The translations under genes and the position numbers were made by a program. Shown here one piece after another: positions 51,710 through 60,352 of a DNA stretch of 60,713 nt. Positions within the stretch are counted from its first letter, which is position 1; each line of letters starts with the position of its first letter. Location of the stretch: contig WSYE01000018.1 in NCBI GenBank assembly GCA_009773665.1, positions 1-60,713 of the forward strand, in the 5' to 3' direction. The DNA comes from Desulfovibrionaceae bacterium (GTDB lineage: Bacteria > Desulfobacterota > Desulfovibrionia > Desulfovibrionales > Desulfovibrionaceae). The notes below the pieces were generated by a model. The model was not told the DNA's origin. It did no database searches and saw nothing but the letters and a program-made list of their open reading frames with translations.

Positions 51710-53533
51710 ATGGACCCTATCCTTTCCGCTGACGAGGCCCCCCGCGCCGCTGATCCCCTGGGAGACTGGCGCCGCACCCACACCTGCTCCAAGCTGACCG
51801 CCGCCGACATCGGCGCTGAAGTCTGCATCATGGGCTGGGTGCAGTTCCGCCGCGACCACGGCGGCCTCATCTTCGTGGACCTGCGTGACCGTGAGGGTCT
51901 GACCCAGGTGGTCTTCAGCCCGGACCACGCCCCGGCGGCGCATGCACGCGCCCACGTGGTGCGCTCCGAGTACGTGCTGGCCATTCGTGGCACCGTGCGC
52001 CCCCGCCCCGAAGGCATGGCCAACCCCAATATGGTCACCGGCGAGATTGAAGTCGTGGTCAACGACTGGAAGCTCCTGAACACCGCCAAGACCCCGCCCT
52101 TCACCATTGAGGACCGCATCGACGCGGGCGAGGCCCTGCGCCTGAAGTACCGCTACCTGGACCTTCGCCGCCCCAAGCTCGCCCAGAACTTCATCCTGCG
52201 CTCCAAGGCTGCCCAGTCCGTGCGCCGCTACCTGGACTCCCTGGGCTTTCTGGAAGTGGAGACGCCCATGCTCACCAAGTCCACGCCCGAAGGCGCGCGC
52301 GACTTCCTGGTGCCCAGCCGCGTCAACCAGGGCGAATTCTTCGCGCTGCCCCAGTCGCCCCAGCTGTTCAAGCAGCTGCTCATGGTGGCCGGAATGGAGC
52401 GCTACTACCAGATCGTCAAATGCTTCCGCGACGAGGACCTGCGCGCCGACCGCCAGCCAGAGTTCACCCAGATCGATATCGAGATGAGCTTTGTGGACGA
52501 GGAGCAGGTGATGGGCATGGCCGAGACCATGATCCGCACCCTGTTCAGCGAGTGCCTGAACAAGGAACTGCCCACGCCCTTCCCCCGTATGACCTACGAC
52601 GACGCCATGCGCGACTACGGCCTGGACAAGCCCGACGTACGCTTCGACCTGAAGCTGACCGACGTCTCCGACATCGTACGCGGCTGTGAATTGCGCGTGT
52701 TCGCCAAGGCCGAGCTGGTCAAGGGGCTTCGCGTTCCCGGCGGCGAGACCATGACCCGCAAGGAGATCGACGAGCTCACCGAGTTCGTGAAGATCTACGG
52801 CGCGCAGGGTCTGGCCTGGATAAAAATCCGCGAGAACGAGTGGCAGTCGCCCATCGCCAAGTTCTTCTCCGACGCCGAGCGCTCCGCCCTGGCTGAACGC
52901 CTGGAGCTCAAGGTGGGCGACATCGTGTTCTTCCAGGCCGGAGCTTCCGACATGGTGAACAACGCCCTGGGCTATCTGCGTGTGCAGCTGGGTGAGCGCC
53001 TGGGCCTCATCGACGAGAGCGTGTTTGCGCCCCTGTGGGTGACGGATTTTCCCCTGCTGGAATACTCCCCCGAGGACAAGCGCTGGGTGGCCAAGCACCA
53101 CCCCTTCACTTCGCCCAAGGACGGACACCTGGAAGTCCTGAAGTCCGATCCAGGCGCGGCCCTGGCGCGCGCCTACGACCTGGTGCTGAACGGCAGCGAG
53201 ATCGGTGGCGGCTCCATCCGCAACCACACCCTGGACAAGCAGTCCGCCATGTTCGAGGCCCTGGGCATTGACGCCCAGGAAGCCGAGGAGAAGTTCAGCT
53301 TCCTCCTGAACGCCCTCCAGTACGGCGCGCCCCCGCACGGCGGCATCGCCTTCGGCCTGGACCGCCTCATCATGCTCATGGCCGGAGCCAAGTCCATCCG
53401 CGACGTCATCGCGTTCCCCAAAACCCAGAAGGCCACCTGCCTCATGACCGAAGCCCCCAGCGCCGTCGCCTCCAAGCAGCTGCGCGAACTGGGCATCAAG
53501 CTGCGGGAAAGCGCGGCCAAGGAAAGCCAATAG
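51710..53533 (+). CDS. aspS: Aspartyl-tRNA synthetase (bacterial type)
   Basis: This 607-residue class II synthetase has an N-terminal OB-fold anticodon domain (VCIMGWVQFRRDHGGLIFVDL), the catalytic core with VETPMLTKSTPEGARDFLVP and FRDEDLRADRQPEFTQIDIE, the inserted GAD domain (about 290-420), and motif 3 GIAFGLDRLIMLM. It is co-directional with hisS and def, with 3 bp to def. Confidence 0.96.
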   Translation: MDPILSADEAPRAADPLGDWRRTHTCSKLTAADIGAEVCIMGWVQFRRDHGGLIFVDLRDREGLTQVVFSPDHAPAAHARAHVVRSEYVLAIRGTVRPRPEGMANPNMVTGEIEVVVNDWKLLNTAKTPPFTIEDRIDAGEALRLKYRYLDLRRPKLAQNFILRSKAAQSVRRYLDSLGFLEVETPMLTKSTPEGARDFLVPSRVNQGEFFALPQSPQLFKQLLMVAGMERYYQIVKCFRDEDLRADRQPEFTQIDIEMSFVDEEQVMGMAETMIRTLFSECLNKELPTPFPRMTYDDAMRDYGLDKPDVRFDLKLTDVSDIVRGCELRVFAKAELVKGLRVPGGETMTRKEIDELTEFVKIYGAQGLAWIKIRENEWQSPIAKFFSDAERSALAERLELKVGDIVFFQAGASDMVNNALGYLRVQLGERLGLIDESVFAPLWVTDFPLLEYSPEDKRWVAKHHPFTSPKDGHLEVLKSDPGAALARAYDLVLNGSEIGGGSIRNHTLDKQSAMFEALGIDAQEAEEKFSFLLNALQYGAPPHGGIAFGLDRLIMLMAGAKSIRDVIAFPKTQKATCLMTEAPSAVASKQLRELGIKLRESAAKESQ

Positions 53534-53536
53534 ACC

Positions 53537-54052
53537 ATGTCCCGCCCCATTCTGAAATATCCTCATCCCATCCTGAGCAAGCGCGCGGAGGAGATCACCG
53601 AGATCACGCCCGAACTCAAGGAGCTCGCCAAGGACATGGCCGAGGCCATGTACGACAAGCGCGGCATCGGTCTGGCCGCGCCCCAGGTGGGCGAATGCTG
53701 CCGCCTGATCGCCGTGGACATCTCCGGCCCTGACGAGCGCACGGAGCTTATGTTTCTGGTGAACCCGGTCATCGTCTCTCGTGAGGGAGAGGTGACGGAC
53801 GAAGAAGGCTGCCTGTCCGTGGCCCAGTTCCGGGCCAAAGTGACGCGCTCCGAAAAAGTGATGGTCAAGGCCAAGGACCTGGACGGCAAGGATGTGGAGC
53901 TTCCGGCGGACGGCATCCTGGCCGTGTGCCTGCAACACGAGATCGACCACCTGGACGGCGTGCTCTTCATCGACCACATCAGCCGACTGAAGCGCGCCCT
54001 GTACGACAACAAGATCAAGAAGTGGCAGAAAGCCAGGAAGCAGGAATCTTGA
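53537..54052 (+). CDS. def: Peptide deformylase
   Basis: This 171-residue enzyme has all three motifs: GIGLAAPQ (43-50), EGCLS (90-94, metal ligand Cys92) and QHEIDH (133-138, ligands His134 and His138 with catalytic Glu135). It removes N-formyl groups from nascent proteins, using Fe2+ or Ni2+. Its stop overlaps the TTG start of fmt, the gene that adds the formyl group. Confidence 0.96.
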   Translation: MSRPILKYPHPILSKRAEEITEITPELKELAKDMAEAMYDKRGIGLAAPQVGECCRLIAVDISGPDERTELMFLVNPVIVSREGEVTDEEGCLSVAQFRAKVTRSEKVMVKAKDLDGKDVELPADGILAVCLQHEIDHLDGVLFIDHISRLKRALYDNKIKKWQKARKQES

Positions 54053-55053
54053 GAATAGTCTTCATGGGCACGCCGGACTTCGCGGCGGCGACTCTTTCGA
54101 AGGTCCTGGCCACTTCCGACACGGCTCCTGGCGGCCCGTTCGAGGTGGTCGGCGTGTACACCCAGCCCGACCGCCCCTGCGGTCGCGGGCACAAGTGCAC
54201 ACCCTCGCCCGTGAAGAGCCTGGCCCTGGAGCACGGCCTGCCAGTGATGCAGCCGCTGAACTTCAAGGACGTCGCCGACGTGGCCGAACTTGCGGCGCTG
54301 AAGCCTGACGTTCTGCTGGTGGCCGCCTACGGACTCATCCTGCCCCAGTCCGTGCTGGACATCCCCGCGTTCGGCCCCTGGAACGTCCACGGGTCTCTGT
54401 TGCCGCGCTACCGGGGGGCCGCTCCTATCCAGCGCTGCATCCAGAACGGCGACACCGAGACCGGCATCACCATCATGCGCATGGAGCGCGGACTGGACAC
54501 TGGCCCCATGCTGCTCATGCGGTCCATCCCCATCGGGCCGGACGAAACCGCCGGGGAGTTGCATGACCGTCTGGCTGCCCTTGGCGCGGACATGGCCGTT
54601 GAGGCTCTCAACCTTCTGTCGGCAGGACCTGTATCGCCCACGCCCCAGGATGACGCCCAAGCCACCTACGCGGCCAAGATCACCAAGGACGACACGCTCA
54701 TCCGCTGGGACCGACCCGTGCTTGAAGTGCACAACCACATCCGGGCCATGTCACCAAGGCCGGGAGCCTACTTCAACCTGCCAATTCCAGGTGAAAATCG
54801 CCATATTCGCCTCCTGGCGCATCCTGGCTGCCACGTGCAGGGCGACATGGCGGACATGCCCCCAGGACGCCTTTGCGGGCTTGTTTCAGGACGGCTTGTT
54901 ATAGCCTGCGCCGATGGAACCTATCACATTCCATCGGTTCAGCCAGCTGGGAAGAAATCCATGGACGCCACGGCCTTTGCCTGCGGCTACCTGAGCAAAA
55001 TCGACTGCGGCATCCCTCTGGTCTGCCCTGCTCCTGAAGACCTGCTGGCCTGA
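54049..55053 (+). CDS. fmt: Methionyl-tRNA formyltransferase
   Basis: This 334-residue protein starts with RIVFMGTPDFAA after a TTG codon overlapping the def stop (TTGA), which gives the family-standard N-terminus; no ATG fits as well. The formyl-THF-binding/catalytic segment NVHGSLLPRYRGAAPIQ and METG-like RGLDTGPM are present. It formylates Met-tRNA for initiation. Translational coupling with def is likely. Confidence 0.94.
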   Translation: MRIVFMGTPDFAAATLSKVLATSDTAPGGPFEVVGVYTQPDRPCGRGHKCTPSPVKSLALEHGLPVMQPLNFKDVADVAELAALKPDVLLVAAYGLILPQSVLDIPAFGPWNVHGSLLPRYRGAAPIQRCIQNGDTETGITIMRMERGLDTGPMLLMRSIPIGPDETAGELHDRLAALGADMAVEALNLLSAGPVSPTPQDDAQATYAAKITKDDTLIRWDRPVLEVHNHIRAMSPRPGAYFNLPIPGENRHIRLLAHPGCHVQGDMADMPPGRLCGLVSGRLVIACADGTYHIPSVQPAGKKSMDATAFACGYLSKIDCGIPLVCPAPEDLLA

Positions 55054-55140
55054 TCCGGCCTGGGGCCATTCCTTCTTTGACGGTCCGGTTCTACCGCCCA
55101 TATTGCATTTCCACGCAAAGCGATTAGGTTGACCACATCT

Positions 55141-55989
55141 ATGGAAGCTGTCGAGTCTTCGCGAAAACGCCTGTTCATCGGGCTTATCTCCGCATCCTCC
55201 CTGGTAGTGTGCGGCTTGCTGGCGCTTTTATGGATCGTGCCCACCATCGGGCTCGATTCCATCCACCCCTGGGCCTCGGCTGTTTGGGGCGTGGTTGTGG
55301 CCTGCATCATCGTGGTGGTCGGCTGGGCAAGCCTGGGCCTGGCCCTTTCTGTGGCCGCCGGGCGCATCCTGCCCTTCACCAACCGTCTGCGTGGGGTGAC
55401 CATCAAGCTGTTTTTGCCGCTCATGATCATCCTGGCGCGCCTGTTCGGCATCTCCAAGGAGCGCGTGCGCAACTCCTTCATCAAGGTGAACAATGAGCTG
55501 GTCTTGGGCCAGGGCCGCGACTACAAGCCCCATGAAATTCTTCTGCTCTTGCCCCACTGCCTGCAATCGAGCCGCTGCGGCGTGCGCCTGACCTACGACA
55601 TTAACAACTGCACCCGCTGCGGCAAGTGCCCAGTGGCTGGCCTGCTGGCCCTGTCCGAGGCCTACGGCGTGCACATGGCCATCGCCACAGGGGGAACTAT
55701 CGCCCGGCGCATCGTGGTGCAGAAGCGACCCAAGCTGATCCTGGCCGTGGCCTGTGAGCGCGACCTGTCCAGCGGCATCCAGGACACCTACCCCCTTCCG
55801 GTGTACGGCATCCTGAACGAACGCCCGAACGGACCCTGCCTGGACACCCTGGTGCCCCTCGACCAGATGGAGATCGCTCTGCGCTATTTTCTGCGCATGG
55901 AGGCCGCGCCCGTGGTGATTGTCCCGCGAATCCCCCGCATGCGCGACCTGGGCGTTACCGACGGCCAGCCTGGCGCGTCCATCAACTGA
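55141..55989 (+). CDS. DUF116 family protein
   Basis: This 282-residue protein has two N-terminal transmembrane helices (about 15-40 and 45-75). A cytoplasmic DUF116 domain follows, with the Cys-rich segment HCLQSSRCGVRLTYDINNCTRCGKC, which may bind metal or an iron-sulfur cluster, and VVVQKRPKLILAVACERDL-like strands. Function is unknown; genes of this family commonly sit beside fmt and rsmB in sulfate reducers. An in-frame TTG at 55129 is an alternative start. Confidence 0.88.
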   Translation: MEAVESSRKRLFIGLISASSLVVCGLLALLWIVPTIGLDSIHPWASAVWGVVVACIIVVVGWASLGLALSVAAGRILPFTNRLRGVTIKLFLPLMIILARLFGISKERVRNSFIKVNNELVLGQGRDYKPHEILLLLPHCLQSSRCGVRLTYDINNCTRCGKCPVAGLLALSEAYGVHMAIATGGTIARRIVVQKRPKLILAVACERDLSSGIQDTYPLPVYGILNERPNGPCLDTLVPLDQMEIALRYFLRMEAAPVVIVPRIPRMRDLGVTDGQPGASIN

Positions 55990-56149
55990 TTCTCCACGGG
56001 CTAGCTATCCTGCGCTCCAGGATTGCGTTTCCCTGCATCTCGTACGCACCAGATTTCGCCGTAACTGCGGCACTGCGGCCATTCGCCTAAACTTCAACTT
56101 CCGCCCCATGCCCATACTTCGACGAGGCAGAAAGCGGCTCCAGGTTTCC

Positions 56150-57499
56150 ATGAACACCCCACAGACCGATCAGTCCCCTTCTGAATCCCAGCCTATACCT
56201 GCCGCGCGCGTGGCCGCCCTCACCGCTGTGGAGCAGGCCCTGCCCATAAGCGGCAAACCCGGCCAGGACATCCAGCCCGCCCTGGACAACGCCCTGCGTG
56301 TGCTGCACGACCCCCGTGACAAGGGCCTGGCTACCGAACTTTCCTACGGCTTCCTGCGCTTCAAGGGCCGCATGGACCATCTGGTGCGCCGCCACCTCGC
56401 CAAGCCGGATCGCACCCATCCCCTGATCCTGCGGGTGTTGGGCCTTGCCGCTTTCGAGTTGACGCACCTGGGCGGCATTCCGCCCCACGCCACGCTCTCC
56501 TGGGCTGTGGACGCCGTAAAGTCCCGCATGGGGCAGGCCTCGGCCAACGTGGCCAACGCAGTGCTGCGCCGCATCCAGGATCTTGGTCCGGACGCGCTCA
56601 ACCGCAATTTTTACGAGCACGGCAGCACCTCGCGCGCCCAGGCGCTCTCCATCTGGTATTCCTGCCCGGAATGGCTGGTACGGCTCTGGCTGCGCGACTA
56701 TGGCGACAGGCGCACCCATGAGCTGCTTGAAGCGCAGCTGCTGCCTCCGCTGACGGGAGTGCGCGTCAACGCCTTGCACGAGCGCGCCCACCCCGCCTTC
56801 GACTATCTGGTGTCGCAGCCGGGCGTTGCCTACGCCGAGTATCCGCCGTTTTTGGCCTACGACCCGGCCAAGGCCACCGCTGTGCTTCCTGATCTGGTTT
56901 CCGGCGAAAAAGAGGGGCTGCTCAGCCGCCAAAGCGTGGCTGTTGGCGACATCATGCGCCGCCTGGACAGCGTCAACTGGCCGGAGCCCATCTGGGACGC
57001 CTGCGCCGGTCGTGGCGGCAAGACCGCCGTGCTCCTGGAACAGGGGCACCAGCGCGTATGGGCTTCTGACGTGAACGCACGCAGGCTGCGTGGGTGCAGG
57101 AACGAGATGAAGCGGCTCCACCTGCCACAGATTCCGGCCTTCCTGACCAACGCCGCCACAGCCTGCTTCCGCGAGGCCCCGGCCACCATCCTAATTGATG
57201 CGCCCTGTTCCGGGCTCGGCGTGTTGTCTCGCCGTCCGGACGCCAAGTGGAAGCGCACCCAGACCGACATCACCAATCTGGCCAATATCCAGCGCTCCAT
57301 CATCCACGGCTGCGCAGACAAGCTGCCCGAAGGGGGCCTGCTGGTGTACATGACTTGCACCATGACCCGCGACGAGAACGAGCGCCAGGGCGAGATTATT
57401 GAATCTTTGGGCTTCACGCGCGAGATCCTGGCCGGATGGGACGACCAGAGCCTGCTGCGGGAATTCTTCTATGGCGGGGTCTGGAAGAAGAAATCGTAA
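56150..57499 (+). CDS. rsmB: 16S rRNA (cytosine-C5) methyltransferase, RsmB/Sun-like
   Basis: This 449-residue protein has an N-terminal NusB-like RNA-binding domain (about 15-160) and a C-terminal RsmB methyltransferase domain: DACAGRGGKTAVLLEQ (SAM motif I), the Cys of motif IV in LIDAPCSGLGVLSRRPD, and the catalytic Cys of motif VI in YMTCTMTRDENE. It methylates a cytosine in 16S rRNA. ATG 56150 is in frame and starts the expected N-terminus; upstream in-frame codons overlap the DUF116 gene. Confidence 0.92.
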   Translation: MNTPQTDQSPSESQPIPAARVAALTAVEQALPISGKPGQDIQPALDNALRVLHDPRDKGLATELSYGFLRFKGRMDHLVRRHLAKPDRTHPLILRVLGLAAFELTHLGGIPPHATLSWAVDAVKSRMGQASANVANAVLRRIQDLGPDALNRNFYEHGSTSRAQALSIWYSCPEWLVRLWLRDYGDRRTHELLEAQLLPPLTGVRVNALHERAHPAFDYLVSQPGVAYAEYPPFLAYDPAKATAVLPDLVSGEKEGLLSRQSVAVGDIMRRLDSVNWPEPIWDACAGRGGKTAVLLEQGHQRVWASDVNARRLRGCRNEMKRLHLPQIPAFLTNAATACFREAPATILIDAPCSGLGVLSRRPDAKWKRTQTDITNLANIQRSIIHGCADKLPEGGLLVYMTCTMTRDENERQGEIIESLGFTREILAGWDDQSLLREFFYGGVWKKKS

Positions 57500-57527
57500 T
57501 CGGATCGTATTACGATTCGGATTTTTT
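57492..57527 (+). terminator. Rho-independent terminator of the translation-gene run
   Basis: AATCGTAAT (57492-57500) and its complement (57509-57517) form a 9-bp stem, followed within 4 bases by a T run (57522-57527). It overlaps the rsmB stop codon. Confidence 0.8.
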
Positions 57528-57770
57528 CAAGTGATTCATTAGGGCGAGGACCCGAAGAGCTTCATCTTCGCCGCGCGGCCCTCGTTGCATTGTTTTACCT
57601 GGATTATCCGGTGGTTGAAGTGGCACTTGAACGTGCCTGGAGAGATACTTGAGGGTTGTTTGTGATTCTGCGGCGCTTCCCCGCCTCAATACTTGAAGAA
57701 ATGCAACTCAGCGGGATTGTTCAGGAGAGTGCCCAAACGGCGCAATGGCAGGAATGAAGGCAGAGATCAA

Positions 57771-58139
57771 TCAATTCCCGGCCAGGCTGCGCAGGTCTTT
57801 CACCCGGTCCTCGGTCATCTGCGCTTCCTGGGTCCGCCGGGTGTACAGCACCAGTCCAGGATCGTTCACGGTGCGCTCCACGAGTTTCGCTTCTGCCTCG
57901 CGCCAGCGCATCCAGGCTTCCTGGGCCTCACGCACGGCCTTTGCGAAGTCCTTGTCCTCGGAGTCCAGCAGGATGCCGTAATAGTTTGCCATTTCGCGCT
58001 CCGCAGCCCGCAGGCGAAGCGTGGCGCACTCGGTCATTTCCGGGACACCGCCCGGCTTGTCGCAGTTCTGGGCAAGGGCGCAGGCGTTCCAGGTCAAAGC
58101 CACCAACAGGCACGCAGCAATACATCCCCGCCTAGTCAT
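57771..58139 (-). CDS. LprI/DUF1311-like exported small protein
   Basis: The 122-residue protein has a signal peptide (CLLVALTWNACALAQ). A DUF1311-type domain follows: CDKPGGVPEMTECATLRLRAAE, YGILLD and AQEAWMRWREAEAKLVE. Relatives include lysozyme-inhibitor LprI. Its start overlaps the end of the upstream 76-residue gene, so it is the last gene of the MCE operon. Confidence 0.8.
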   Translation of the reverse strand: MTRRGCIAACLLVALTWNACALAQNCDKPGGVPEMTECATLRLRAAEREMANYYGILLDSEDKDFAKAVREAQEAWMRWREAEAKLVERTVNDPGLVLYTRRTQEAQMTEDRVKDLRSLAGN

Positions 58140-58362
58140 CGAACTCAGAGGGTTTCACGCGTTGGCCGCCTGCTCGGTACTGGCGCAGCCGCTCCAGATG
58201 ATCATCGTTGTCTGAGAGCGACTGGTACTTGCTGACGAAATCATCAATCTTCTGTGCAGGAATGATGAACTCGCCATTCTCCCCGCGTTTCAGATAGGGA
58301 AATTGCTCCCTGAGGAATTCGTCATTGCAGCGGCTCACGCCCGGATTATCATCACAGTTCAT
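58132..58362 (-). CDS. Small acidic hypothetical protein
   Basis: This 76-residue soluble protein has no recognised family. It contains EFLREQFPYLKRGENGEF and a C-terminal DNDDHLERLRQYR stretch. Start and stop both overlap neighbouring genes (ATGA with the DUF1992 gene upstream, 8 bp with the LprI-like gene downstream), which supports its being translated as part of the operon. Confidence 0.65.
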   Translation of the reverse strand: MNCDDNPGVSRCNDEFLREQFPYLKRGENGEFIIPAQKIDDFVSKYQSLSDNDDHLERLRQYRAGGQRVKPSEFDD

Positions 58363-58772
58363 AGGCCCTCCTTTCCCGCCTTCACGGATATGCGCTCCAC
58401 GACCTTGCCGTAGTACTGTTCGCCAGCTTCCAGAGCGAGTTCCTTGCCTGTGGTCCGTTTGGCCCGAAATTCCATCACCTGAAGCTTGAGCATCTGTCTG
58501 AGCTTCACGCGCTCCGCCGGGCTGTGGCCAAGCATGGCTTCCAGGCTGTCCAGACGCTTCTCCAGGGCTTTGTCTGCCGCTTCCTGTTCGCCTGGGCCGT
58601 CCAGGTAGCCCCCGTTCTTCAAGAGCGTGTAGGCCATGCGCAGCTCTGGCGGGATGTTGGCGTCGGCGTCCAGGTCCAGGGGTTTGCCTGCTCCTGGCAG
58701 GTTCCTGAACTCACCCTGCTCGACTGCGGCGCGGATGCGCTCCTCGGCTACGTAGGCGATGGCCGCGATCAT
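58359..58772 (-). CDS. DUF1992 / DnaJC28-like protein
   Basis: This 137-residue protein is a DUF1992 domain: IAYVAEERIRAAVEQGEFRN followed by LPGAGKPLDLD and PPELRMAYTLLKNGGYLD. The family is related to the conserved part of eukaryotic DNAJC28 but lacks a J domain here. Its ATG overlaps the stop of the Mla-type lipoprotein gene and its own stop overlaps the next ATG. Confidence 0.88.
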   Translation of the reverse strand: MIAAIAYVAEERIRAAVEQGEFRNLPGAGKPLDLDADANIPPELRMAYTLLKNGGYLDGPGEQEAADKALEKRLDSLEAMLGHSPAERVKLRQMLKLQVMEFRAKRTTGKELALEAGEQYYGKVVERISVKAGKEGL

Positions 58773-59404
58773 TTTCCTGGCGCTCCCAGAACTCCAGGCA
58801 TGGACAGCGAGGCCACCCACTGGGCCGCCTCGCCGGAAAGTCCGGAAAGCGCTTTGCTTCCCGCCTCGGCGATTGCCTGTGCGTCCAAGGCTTGAGCCGG
58901 AACCTGCGCACTGAAGGTGCGCGCCGCCAGCAGCTTCGTGCCTGATCCGTCCCAGATCTGGCAGTCCATGGCCGCGTTCATCACAGTGGGCTGCTCCTGC
59001 ACCTCGAAGGCGGTCAGAGTGACCGCCATGCTCAGGGGAGCCTCGGTGGATGAGCGTACCGGCCAGATCGCAGCCAGCCCAGGCGTGCAGTTCACGGCCC
59101 GCACCAGGGCCTGCTCGGCCAGGCGGCAGGGGGAGGCCTCCCAGTACCAGCGCAGGCTCGGCGACATGACCCGCCCGCGCGCCAGCATCACGGCTTGGCG
59201 GTCCAGGGCGTCGGCGGACTTCACCTGCCGCAGGGCCACGGCCAGGCGCACCTTGCCAGTTTGCGTGTCTTGAGAGCAGGCAGCGTCCCCGCCGCCTACC
59301 CGCAAATACTCTTCCACCGGGCCGGGCTTGCCCAGGCATCCGCCCAGGAAGGCGCTTGCGGCCAGAATCAGTGAGGCCGCCGTAGTCAATCGGGCGTGGA
59401 TCAT
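58769..59404 (-). CDS. ABC-type transport auxiliary lipoprotein (PqiC/DUF330-like)
   Basis: The 211-residue protein has a lipobox (AASAFLGGC). The fold typical of MCE-associated lipoproteins follows: EYLRVGGGD, RLAVALRQVKSADALDRQAVML, LRWYWEASPCRLAEQALVRAV and VTLTAFEV. These outer-membrane lipoproteins dock MCE proteins. Its ATG overlaps the MlaD stop, and the DUF1992 ATG overlaps its own stop, so the genes are translationally coupled. Confidence 0.8.
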   Translation of the reverse strand: MIHARLTTAASLILAASAFLGGCLGKPGPVEEYLRVGGGDAACSQDTQTGKVRLAVALRQVKSADALDRQAVMLARGRVMSPSLRWYWEASPCRLAEQALVRAVNCTPGLAAIWPVRSSTEAPLSMAVTLTAFEVQEQPTVMNAAMDCQIWDGSGTKLLAARTFSAQVPAQALDAQAIAEAGSKALSGLSGEAAQWVASLSMPGVLGAPGK

Positions 59405-60309
59405 TTGCGCTCCGTGGGTTTGTTGACGACCTCCCAGGGCCTCTCACGCAGCCGGGATGCCAGATGCTTCAGATCTGTGCTCAAGCGTTCCACGTTGCCC
59501 AGGATGTCTTCCAATTGGGCCTGATCGTGGCGCACGGCCTTGTGCACGGTGTCCGTGAGCGCGCCCACCTGCTTCACTTCGCCCCGGATGTCGGCCAGGG
59601 TCTTCTCCAACTCGTGCTTGAGGGTGGCCACGGCCTGCTCCATGCTTTTCAACGTGCGAGAGGCGTTGTCTGCGGCTTGCTGGCCGCTACCAGCCAGTTT
59701 TGCAAAATCTCCGCGCACCTGATTCACCGTGGCTTGCAGGTCGCCGACCAGGGCCGGAGCCTTCTGGAGCAGTTCCGCGATTTGCGCTGAGTTCTCGCTG
59801 GTAAGCAGTGATTCCAGGCTCATAGCGATGCGCTCCAGGCGCGGGCGCAGCTCCATGAGAATCTCTCCTGCCATGCCCGCCAACTGGGACATGTCCACGG
59901 TTTCCATGGATTGTATGAACGAGCCCGGAGGCAGGGGCTCCCCCAGCTTTCCCTGGGGGTCCAGAAACACGTAGTAGTCGCCCACCAGCCCCTTCTGGGC
60001 GATTCTGGCCACCACGCCCTCGCGCATCTCCACGCGCGTGGTCAGGCCGATCACCACGCGGATCATGCGGGGGTCTTCCGGGTCCACGCCGATGGACAGG
60101 ATACGCCCCACGTCCAGGCCGCCATACTTCACCGGCCTGCCGCTGGAGAGGTCCTTCACGCTCTTGAACCGGATATTGTAGAGTTCCAGGTTCTCCCAGA
60201 AGCGGTATCCGCCCAGAATCACCACGAACGCTCCCAGGATGGCCAGACACAAGACGATGGCCGCGCTGGCTTTCACGGTGTCCTTCACGTGTGCTGTTTT
60301 CGAAAACAC
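59401..60309 (-). CDS. mlaD: MCE-family substrate-binding protein (MlaD-like)
   Basis: This 302-residue protein has one N-terminal transmembrane helix (ASAAIVLCLAILGAFVVILGG). The MCE domain follows: LYNIRFKSVKDLSSGRPVKYGGLDVGRI and VRIAQKGLVGDYYVFLD-like strands, and then a long helical/coiled-coil tail (about 130-290). It forms a hexameric lipid conduit in the periplasm. GTG 60309 has an AAGGAAG site; an in-frame GTG at 60396 would overlap the ATPase gene by 44 bp. Confidence 0.88.
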   Translation of the reverse strand: MFSKTAHVKDTVKASAAIVLCLAILGAFVVILGGYRFWENLELYNIRFKSVKDLSSGRPVKYGGLDVGRILSIGVDPEDPRMIRVVIGLTTRVEMREGVVARIAQKGLVGDYYVFLDPQGKLGEPLPPGSFIQSMETVDMSQLAGMAGEILMELRPRLERIAMSLESLLTSENSAQIAELLQKAPALVGDLQATVNQVRGDFAKLAGSGQQAADNASRTLKSMEQAVATLKHELEKTLADIRGEVKQVGALTDTVHKAVRHDQAQLEDILGNVERLSTDLKHLASRLRERPWEVVNKPTERK

Positions 60310-60352
60310 GCCTTCTTCCTTGTTCGGGGTAGCCCCCTGTCGGGACGGTTCG

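Noticed and set aside
51620..53977. 785-codon minus-strand ORF opposite aspS and def
   Set aside because: Antisense shadow of two complete housekeeping genes.
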